In this document: one piece after another, positions 1 through 4,962 of the stretch | Layout: every line of letters begins with the position of its first letter | Numbering within the stretch: the first letter of the stretch is position 1 | Assembly (NCBI GenBank): GCA_934515035.1 | Contig: CAKSXP010000120.1 | Span: 1-6,048, forward strand | Direction: 5' to 3' | Origin: an uncultured Oscillospiraceae bacterium | GTDB taxonomy: Bacteria; Bacillota; Clostridia; Oscillospirales; Oscillospiraceae | Length of the DNA stretch: 6,048 bases | Translations under genes and position numbers: made by a program | Notes under the pieces: model-generated | Seen by the model: the letters and a program-made list of their open reading frames with translations, nothing else | The model's database searches: none | What the model was told of the DNA's origin: nothing

Positions 1-1525
1 CCCCGGCGAGATCAGCCTTCCGCTGACCGATGAGCCGGTCACCTTCACCGCATGGCAGCCCGACGCTCCGTTCATCTATCCCTACCTTGACGGCGACTGG
101 ATGGCAGACGAGAACGTCAGCCAGATCTATCTCGAAGAACAGACCAACGTTCACCTCGAGTGGATCCTTGCCGGCGATGCGGCAGTTGACCTGTCCACCC
201 GCATAGCCAGCGGCGATTATCCCGACCTGTTCTTCACCGGCGCGAGCTACTACACCGGCGGCGAGTCCCGCGGCGTTGAGGACGAAGTTTTCCTCGTTCT
301 GGACGATTATCTCGACCAGATCCCGAATTATAAGGCGATCCTCGACTCCGACGAGGTCGTTCGCCGTCAGATCCTGACCGGCGAAGGAAACGTTGTTTCC
401 ATCTACTCCGTCTACGACGATTTCGGCGGACGCGCGCCCAACGGCCCCCTTGCCCGCGGCGATTACATGGATGCTCTGGGCTACACCGTCGATACCCTGC
501 GCACATATGAGCAGTATCACGACTTCCTGACCGCCTGCTACACCGAGTACGGCGCTCAGCTCTATCTCCCCTACTCCGCAGTTCCCGACGACAACTGGCT
601 GATCGGCTCCTACGGCGTCGCCGGCGAATACTCCTCCATGCAGAACGCATTCCCGTTCTACGTTGTTGACGGCGAAGTCAAGTTCGGTCCCATTGAAGAC
701 GGATATAAGGATTATATGACCATGATCTCCCAGTGGTATTCCGAGGGCCTCATCTCCGACAATTACGTTAACTACACCATGATCTCCCGTCCCGGCAACG
801 AATATGTTGCCAAGGGCGGCGTAAGTATGTTCCACTGGAACGCCGCCAACGTCCCCGACGTCACCGCGCTGGCTTCCGACCCCAACATGAACTACGTCGG
901 CATCAAGGACGCCGTTTTTGAAGGCGACGAGGATTCCTTGACCCACTTTGGTGTTACCGGCCAGAGGATCAACATGGGTATGCAGGTCTCCACCACCTGC
1001 GAAAACCTTGACCTGCTTTTCAAGTGGTGCAACTATGGCTACACCGAGGAAGGCTCCCGCATATGGCAGTACGGCAGAGAGGGCGTCACCTATGAACTGA
1101 ACGACGCAGGCAAGCCCATCTACACCGACTATATTGCCGCCAGCCCCAAGGGAGCGCCTCTCGGCATCTGCGAGATCGCTTTCCTCGCCTGCGGCGCAGG
1201 CCCCTATGTCTCCGAGGCCGACCGCATGTATCCCTATTATCAGGATTTCGTTGTTGACGCTTTCGATCTCTGGAAGGCGAGCACCGACTATGACAACAGC
1301 TACTGGCTGCCCTACAACATGACTCTGCTGGCCGAGGACTCCCCTGAGTTCAACACCACCATGAGTGACATCTCCACCTTTATGGACGAGATGATACCGC
1401 AGTTCATGAATGGTACCAGATCCATGGACGAGTTCGACGCCTTTGTCGATCAGATCAAGGCTATGGACATTCAGAAGTGCATCGACATGTATCAGAGAGC
1501 TTATGACAACTACATGAGCAAATAA
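1..1525 (+). CDS. ABC transporter extracellular solute-binding protein, LipO/YtcQ-like (5' partial)
   Basis: This is the substrate-capturing lipoprotein of an ABC importer, expected to be anchored outside the membrane and to hand its ligand to a permease pair. The frame is open from base 2, so the ATG at 101 is internal: 33 further residues precede it, including ISLPLTDEPVTFTAWQP, typical of the start of the mature protein in this family. The signal peptide and lipobox cysteine are therefore off the left edge. Recognisable family landmarks are SQIYLEEQTNVHLEW (visible residues about 40-54), DYPDLFFTG, a Tyr/Trp-rich middle, and the C-terminal MDEMIPQFMNGTRSMDEFDAFV followed by a YQRAYDNYM tail. 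About 507 residues are visible, fitting a 530-560 residue total. The protein is acidic and rich in aromatics. Family members often serve oligosaccharide uptake beside YesN-type regulators, but the ligand cannot be read here. Permease genes are not in the window; they are presumably upstream. It converges on the AraC-type gene. Confidence 0.9.
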   Translation, partial: PGEISLPLTDEPVTFTAWQPDAPFIYPYLDGDWMADENVSQIYLEEQTNVHLEWILAGDAAVDLSTRIASGDYPDLFFTGASYYTGGESRGVEDEVFLVLDDYLDQIPNYKAILDSDEVVRRQILTGEGNVVSIYSVYDDFGGRAPNGPLARGDYMDALGYTVDTLRTYEQYHDFLTACYTEYGAQLYLPYSAVPDDNWLIGSYGVAGEYSSMQNAFPFYVVDGEVKFGPIEDGYKDYMTMISQWYSEGLISDNYVNYTMISRPGNEYVAKGGVSMFHWNAANVPDVTALASDPNMNYVGIKDAVFEGDEDSLTHFGVTGQRINMGMQVSTTCENLDLLFKWCNYGYTEEGSRIWQYGREGVTYELNDAGKPIYTDYIAASPKGAPLGICEIAFLACGAGPYVSEADRMYPYYQDFVVDAFDLWKASTDYDNSYWLPYNMTLLAEDSPEFNTTMSDISTFMDEMIPQFMNGTRSMDEFDAFVDQIKAMDIQKCIDMYQRAYDNYMSK

Positions 1526-1559
1526 GCCGTCTGAAAGACAACTCAATAAAACAGCAAAA

Positions 1560-1593
1560 CAGGAGCCATGTGCCCTCGGGTCCATGGCTCCTG
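1560..1593 (-). terminator. Intrinsic terminator of the AraC-type gene
   Basis: A perfect 11 bp inverted repeat, CAGGAGCCATG (1560-1570) with CATGGCTCCTG (1583-1593), encloses a 12-base loop. Read on the minus strand it is followed by TTTTGCTGTTTTATTG, an interrupted U-tract, and it lies 25 bases after the regulator's stop codon. On the plus strand no T-run follows directly (the T-run at 1614-1619 is about 20 bases away). It should therefore mainly end the minus-strand transcript, though the hairpin could also protect the 3' end of the solute-binding-protein mRNA, whose stop is 34 bases upstream. Confidence 0.75.
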
Positions 1594-1618
1594 CGCTGAA
1601 ACACAGCTGGTTATTTTT

Positions 1619-2845
1619 TCATGTATTTGGTTTTGCTTCGCCGCGGAGCATACCGGGCGTTATGCCCTCGTATTTCTTGAAGGCTCTTGTCATGGTCCTC
1701 TCGTGTCCATATCCGACCTTTTGCGCAACGTCGTGCACGTTCATTCCGCCTGCCAGCAGCCTGCGCGCTTCCGCAAGGCGAAGCGTGTGGATATACTCCA
1801 GAATGCTTACGCCTCTGTATGCCTTGAATTCCCTTGATATATAATCCGCGCTCAGTTCAAAATGCGCCGCAATCGACGAGATATTCAGGAGAGGATTCGA
1901 AAAGTTATCGTCGATATACTTTCCAACGTCTCTCAGCCACAGCGGCGGGAACTGTTTCATGACCGTTGAGGAAAAAACGGACAGATCGTGAAATATCGCG
2001 TTCACCTCATCGATCAGCTCCGCGGCGGACCTTGCGTCCAGTATCCTCCGCATCGCATTTATGTCTTCCAGAAAATCAACGCTTACATTCATCGATACAT
2101 CCGAGAAAAGGCTGATAACAAGCGATTTCAGATGAGCAAATTTATACTCGACGACATATATGGAGCTTGCAAAGCTGAAGAAGGAATCTCTTATCATCCC
2201 CTCGAGCAGCTGCGCGACGGCAAGATAGTCGCCGGAACGAACGCCGGTAAACAGCCGCATTTCAACGCTTTTGGCAAGTATTATCGGGTTCGGGAACGGA
2301 GAAAAAGCATACTCGCTGTAAAAGACCACCGGTTTATGTTCTCCGACTATCTCACAATACCGGACAAGGCTCTCGACCTCCCCGAAGCACTCGGAAAGCT
2401 CTCCCAGCCCCTCGTGTATCGTGCTTATCATGACCTTTGCGGACAGTCCGGTGCTCTCTCTTATCTGAGAAAGCAGCGTCTCCATAACGCGGCGTACGTC
2501 ATTTTCCGTACAACCGCCTCCAACCTCGATTATTCCCGCAACTGAGCCGGGACGGCGCATGAAATACATCTCCCCCAGCTCACTTATGCGGCTCTTCATA
2601 AGGCCCTTGGAAACGTCCATTTTATACCGCTGATCCTTTTCGGGTCCGTCTATTTCGGACAGAAAATACATATCCTCGTAATACTTTTCCCTGAAAACGA
2701 CCATAAAATAGCGCTCGCCGCTAAAATCGATGCCGTTGCGCTCCAGGATGGCCTTTGCGGTCTTTGCATCGGAACGCACGATCTGAGTAACGGCTTCCTC
2801 ATACAGAAGCTCGTTTATGCCGAATTTTCCGCCGCTCTGTTCCAC
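1619..2845 (-). CDS. AraC-family transcriptional regulator, YesN-like, no transmembrane sensor
   Basis: This is a DNA-binding cytoplasmic regulator of 408 residues from the GTG start. Residues about 46-178 resemble the degenerate GGDEF-like region found in YesN-type AraC proteins; the stretch ISTIHEGLGELSECFGEVES and the following VVFYSE are the clearest part, and there is no GGDEF catalytic motif. A helical linker follows. Residues 309-408 form the AraC domain with two helix-turn-helices: LNISSIAAHFELSADYISRE (from about 320) and NVHDVAQKVGYGHERTMTRA (from about 369), ending in the signature FKKYEGITPGMLR. There is no receiver domain and no Cache/HAMP/membrane segment, unlike many relatives. 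The frame runs on to an ATG at 2917, but a promoter lies inside that extension. The GTG at 2845 has AGGGGG seven bases upstream and is preferred. The gene is divergent from the flavoprotein gene across 178 bp, so that gene, and the regulator itself, are the likeliest targets. Its effector is unknown. Confidence 0.9.
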   Translation of the reverse strand: MEQSGGKFGINELLYEEAVTQIVRSDAKTAKAILERNGIDFSGERYFMVVFREKYYEDMYFLSEIDGPEKDQRYKMDVSKGLMKSRISELGEMYFMRRPGSVAGIIEVGGGCTENDVRRVMETLLSQIRESTGLSAKVMISTIHEGLGELSECFGEVESLVRYCEIVGEHKPVVFYSEYAFSPFPNPIILAKSVEMRLFTGVRSGDYLAVAQLLEGMIRDSFFSFASSIYVVEYKFAHLKSLVISLFSDVSMNVSVDFLEDINAMRRILDARSAAELIDEVNAIFHDLSVFSSTVMKQFPPLWLRDVGKYIDDNFSNPLLNISSIAAHFELSADYISREFKAYRGVSILEYIHTLRLAEARRLLAGGMNVHDVAQKVGYGHERTMTRAFKKYEGITPGMLRGEAKPNT

Positions 2846-2852
2846 CGTACCG

Positions 2853-2858
2853 CCCCCT
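2853..2858 (-). promoter_or_regulatory. Ribosome binding site deciding the GTG start of the AraC-type gene
   Basis: On the minus strand AGGGGG sits seven bases before the GTG at 2845-2843. It lies downstream of the predicted transcription start, whereas the ATG at 2917 lies upstream of the promoter's -35 box and would not be in the mRNA made from that promoter. This supports the shorter 408-residue protein. Confidence 0.65.
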
Positions 2859-2863
2859 GAACG

Positions 2864-2887
2864 ATCCTTTAAAATATCACAAAGGAT
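2864..2887. repeat. Inverted repeat across the start of the AraC-type transcript; candidate operator
   Basis: ATCCTTT (2864-2870) and AAAGGAT (2881-2887) are perfect 7 bp inverted arms separated by 10 bp, giving 17 bp between arm centres, close to two helical turns. One arm abuts the -10 box (2886-2891) and overlaps it by two bases; the other falls about ten bases into the transcript. Binding here would block the AraC-type promoter. A chance origin cannot be excluded, and AraC proteins more often bind direct repeats. Confidence 0.4.
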
Positions 2888-2914
2888 TATATCGCAAATC
2901 CGCCATTCTGTCCA
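2886..2914 (-). promoter_or_regulatory. Sigma-70/SigA-type promoter of the AraC-type gene
   Basis: On the minus strand TGGACA (2914-2909) is followed after exactly 17 bases by TATAAT (2891-2886): five of six and six of six matches to the consensus at ideal spacing. Transcription should start near 2879, leaving a leader of roughly 34 bases before the GTG at 2845. The promoter overlaps the first codons of the longer theoretical reading frame, which argues against an ATG start at 2917. Confidence 0.75.
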
Positions 2915-2947
2915 CACCCATCATTATTCGCCGTCTTTTGCGTACAT

Positions 2948-2978
2948 TTGTCTGTCAGACGCCGACAGCTAATATAAT
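2948..2978 (+). promoter_or_regulatory. Promoter of the FAD-dependent oxidoreductase gene, weak -35
   Basis: A perfect TATAAT (2973-2978) lies 45 bases before the ATG, putting transcription start near 2985 and the leader at about 39 bases. The best -35 is TTGTCT (2948-2953), four of six matches and a long 19 bp spacer. A perfect -10 with a poor -35 is what one expects of an activator-dependent promoter, which fits the divergent AraC-type gene; that dependence is inference. Confidence 0.6.
2950..2960. repeat. Small palindrome in the oxidoreductase promoter; candidate operator
   Basis: GTCTG-T-CAGAC is a perfect 5+1+5 palindrome overlapping the weak -35 box and the spacer of the plus-strand promoter. 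A second pairing, CTGTC (2952-2956) with GACAG (2964-2968), overlaps it. The position suits a regulator site, but the element is short enough to be chance. Confidence 0.35.
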
Positions 2979-3010
2979 ACAGATTTCATAACTATCAATT
3001 CAGTTTTGAG

Positions 3011-3016
3011 AGGAGA
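3011..3016 (+). promoter_or_regulatory. Ribosome binding site fixing the oxidoreductase start
   Basis: AGGAGA lies seven bases before the ATG at 3024. The frame is open six codons further back to a TTG at 3006, but that TTG precedes the Shine-Dalgarno sequence, so 3024 is the start. Confidence 0.85.
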
Positions 3017-3023
3017 AAGCCAA

Positions 3024-4640
3024 ATGAGCAACTGGAGAACCCGTCCCGAACCCATTCCCGAAAGCGAGATCAAAGCCGTATACGACACTGACGTTGTCGT
3101 CGTCGGCCTCGGCTACGCCGGTTCCGCCGCATTCCGCGCCGCCACGGAGGAAGGGGTCCGCGTCATAGGCATCGAGTCCCAGAGAGAGGATAAATACATG
3201 TCCTACGGCCGTGATATCGGGCATATCAACTCCGAATTTCTTCGCAAGCGCGGAGTTCCCCATGTCGATCCGATAGAATTCTACAACGAGTGGATGATGC
3301 GCTCCGGAAACCGCGCAAATCCCTCCCTCGTAATGCAGTATGCCACCAAGTCCGGCGAAAACTTCGACTGGTTCGTCGATATGTATACCGATGAGGAAAT
3401 GCAGGCAACGCGCGTGGCCTTCTGGGAAAACGGCGAGCCCTCGCATCCTGTGGGCGGCGAACGTAAGTTCAAAAAGAAGCAGGGCAACTATAAATTCTGG
3501 ATCGGCACCGCGCGCTTCAGGGCGTTTGTCGAGCCCGAGTACCATCCCCAGGTACAGGAGGTCTGCCTTGCCAACCACGCAAAGGGCCGCGCCAACGGCG
3601 GCATTACCATGTATTCCACAACGGCTGTGGATATAATCAAGACCGGAAACCGCGTGACCGGCATAATCGCAAAGAACGCCGACGGCTATCTGCGCATCAA
3701 CGCCGCAAAAGCCGTCATCCTTGCCGGCGGTGACTTCGGCGGCAATGCGGAAATGTGCCAGGATCTGCTCCCCGACATTCAGCGTCTGCTCGTTCCCGGC
3801 GAAAAGCTGCGCGGCATGTCCAGAAACGGCAGCAGCATAAAGCTCGGCGTATGGGCGGGCGGCCGTATGGAGGCCGGACCCATCGCCACCATGGGCGGCA
3901 ACTACAACAACATATCCGGCCTTACCGGCAGCCACGGCTTCCTCTGGCTGGATACCGAGGGCAAACGCTTCACCAACGAGAACAACGGCGACGCGGTGTT
4001 CATCGGCATGACCGGCTCGCAGAAAAAGCGCGGCACCTTCTATCGTATCTTCGACAGCAATGTGCTCGACGACCTTCAGTATGCAAGCTTCGCCCACATG
4101 ACCTTTGAGTGGGAAGAGCCCGACACCGTGGCCGGACTCAAGCAGATGATGGCCGACGCTGTAGCCGGTTCCCCCGAACCCGTACAGGGCAAGCTCGGCA
4201 ACGCCCGCGGCAAGCTCTATGCCGCCAACACCATTGAAGAGATGGCCGACAAGTGCCTGAAGCTCACCGGCGAGACCCGCGACAACTTTATCGCCAGCTA
4301 TTACCGCTATAACGAAGTTGCGCGCGGCGGCGTCGATGTTGACTTCGGCAAGGAGCCGGAGCTGCTCCGTCCGCTGGACCAGGCCCCGATCTTCTGCGAG
4401 CCGGGCGAATGGGGCCCGATGGCCGGTATGTTCATGGCCACCTGCGGCGGCCTGCTCACCGACGAATATCAGAACGTGTTTGACGAAAACTATGACCGCA
4501 TCCCCGGCCTGTACGCGACCGGCAACAGCTGCGGCGCGCGCTTCGGCGTTCAGTACAGCACGCCCATCTCCGGCGTCTGCAACGGCATCGCCGTAACGCT
4601 CGGGCGCGAGGCCGGAATACACGCCGCCCGCCGCGGATAA
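3024..4640 (+). CDS. FAD-dependent oxidoreductase, fumarate reductase/KstD-like flavoprotein (FAD_binding_2)
   Basis: This 538-residue, probably cytoplasmic flavoenzyme should add or remove a C=C double bond or carry out a related hydride transfer; its substrate is unknown. Seen in order: a Rossmann FAD-binding motif DVVVVGLGYAGSAA (GLGYAG at 28-33) with the adenosine-binding acid in VIGIE (E51); the family motif VILAGGDFGGN (about 231-241); HGFLWLDTEGKRFTNEN (304-320); and the C-terminal FAD-closing segment MATCGGLLTDE (471-481) and GLYATGN (495-501). The C-terminal part looks closer to 3-ketosteroid dehydrogenase-like members (CGGL-TDE, YATGN, then a Tyr at 511) than to true fumarate reductases. 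The HTxGG and NRLGGNA motifs of fumarate reductases are replaced by ATCGG and QYSTPISG. No Tat or Sec signal, heme-binding CxxCH or FMN-transfer domain is visible, so electrons must come from a separate partner. The gene stands alone between its own promoter and a strong terminator and is divergent from the AraC-type regulator. It contains no TTA, CTA or TCA codons. Confidence 0.88.
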   Translation: MSNWRTRPEPIPESEIKAVYDTDVVVVGLGYAGSAAFRAATEEGVRVIGIESQREDKYMSYGRDIGHINSEFLRKRGVPHVDPIEFYNEWMMRSGNRANPSLVMQYATKSGENFDWFVDMYTDEEMQATRVAFWENGEPSHPVGGERKFKKKQGNYKFWIGTARFRAFVEPEYHPQVQEVCLANHAKGRANGGITMYSTTAVDIIKTGNRVTGIIAKNADGYLRINAAKAVILAGGDFGGNAEMCQDLLPDIQRLLVPGEKLRGMSRNGSSIKLGVWAGGRMEAGPIATMGGNYNNISGLTGSHGFLWLDTEGKRFTNENNGDAVFIGMTGSQKKRGTFYRIFDSNVLDDLQYASFAHMTFEWEEPDTVAGLKQMMADAVAGSPEPVQGKLGNARGKLYAANTIEEMADKCLKLTGETRDNFIASYYRYNEVARGGVDVDFGKEPELLRPLDQAPIFCEPGEWGPMAGMFMATCGGLLTDEYQNVFDENYDRIPGLYATGNSCGARFGVQYSTPISGVCNGIAVTLGREAGIHAARRG

Positions 4641-4654
4641 GCCCACAAAAAATG

Positions 4655-4695
4655 AACCGCCCCGGACCGTATTATCCATACGCTCCGGGGCGGTT
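4655..4695. terminator. Strong, probably bidirectional intrinsic terminator
   Basis: A perfect 12 bp stem, AACCGCCCCGGA (4655-4666) with TCCGGGGCGGTT (4684-4695), continues past a single C-C mismatch into a 5 bp inner stem, CGTAT (4668-4672) with ATACG (4678-4682), around a 5-base loop. On the plus strand TTTTGTCTT overlaps and follows the stem, ending the oxidoreductase transcript 14 bases after its stop. On the minus strand the stem is followed by CATTTTTTGTG, so it can also end the MATE/small-gene transcript, whose last stop is 27 bases away. Confidence 0.9.
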
Positions 4696-4722
4696 TTGTC
4701 TTATGATATCTTCTTTGGGTGT

Positions 4723-4911
4723 TCACTGTGCCGCCGGGAGCTTCTGCGTTCCCCCGCCGCAGGCGGACCTTGCCGCGGCGATCGTATCGAGCGTATCCCC
4801 AAGCTGAGTAAAGAGCGCACCCAACAGAACAAGATCGTCCGTATTTTCGATCTGCTGTGCGATCGCGCACGCAAGCGCGCTCACTCCCACCGGCAGCGCG
4901 CAATTATCCAT
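4723..4911 (-). CDS. Small uncharacterised protein, 62 aa, DUF6774-like
   Basis: The ATG at 4911 has GGTGAG (4920-4915) just upstream and an in-frame TAG seven codons before it, so the start is well fixed. The product is a short, mostly helical, soluble-looking protein with three cysteines (C4, C15, C51). The central stretch, ALACAIAQQ through DDLVLLGALFTQLGDTLDTIAA (about residues 12-46), matches my memory of a small Clostridia family of unknown function annotated DUF6774, where an LxALFxQLGDTLxTIAA core is conserved; this assignment is from memory and needs a profile search. The helix LVLLGALFTQLGDTLDTIAA is amphipathic enough for self-association but has an Asp/Asn break and is not a convincing membrane segment. 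It starts 51 bases after the MATE stop on the same strand with no obvious promoter between, so it is probably the last gene of that transcript. Function unknown. Confidence 0.72.
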   Translation of the reverse strand: MDNCALPVGVSALACAIAQQIENTDDLVLLGALFTQLGDTLDTIAAARSACGGGTQKLPAAQ

Positions 4912-4914
4912 ATT

Positions 4915-4920
4915 CTCACC
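4915..4920 (-). promoter_or_regulatory. Ribosome binding site of the 62-aa gene
   Basis: On the minus strand GGTGAG precedes the ATG at 4911-4909 by three bases (within a GGGGTGAGAAT leader). The spacing is short but usable, and it supports translation of this small frame separately from the MATE gene. Confidence 0.6.
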
Positions 4921-4962
4921 CCGTACAGTCTATGCGTGCCGTGCCGGGATGTATCGCGGTCT

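Noticed and set aside
101..103. ATG at 101 as the start of the solute-binding protein.
   Set aside because: The frame is open to the window edge and the 33 upstream codons encode residues typical of the mature family N-terminus; starting at 101 would also leave a secreted protein without a signal peptide.
234..650. A 138-codon minus-strand frame opposite the solute-binding protein gene.
   Set aside because: The product is extremely Arg/Ser-rich, low complexity and typical of an out-of-frame reading of GC-rich coding DNA; the opposite strand encodes a clear family member.
1526..1618. Possible small gene or regulatory RNA between the convergent genes.
   Set aside because: The 93 bases are accounted for by the terminator hairpin and short flanks; the frames running through it belong to plus-strand shadows of the AraC-type gene.
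1988..2545. A 185-codon plus-strand frame inside the AraC-type gene.
   Set aside because: It is antisense to a confidently identified regulator, shows no recognisable domain, and I saw no convincing ribosome binding site.
3000..4679. A 559-codon open frame on the minus strand, antisense to the flavoprotein gene and longer than it.
   Set aside because: Its codons lie exactly opposite the sense codons, so it stays open only because the sense gene uses no TTA, CTA or TCA codons, as expected of strong GC3 bias. The translation is Ala/Gly/Val-rich without motifs, and the start lies inside the terminator hairpin.
4912..4962. Possible promoter between the MATE and 62-aa genes.
   Set aside because: No -10/-35 pair is visible on the minus strand in these 51 bases; only a short GGCAC tandem repeat and the ribosome binding site are seen.
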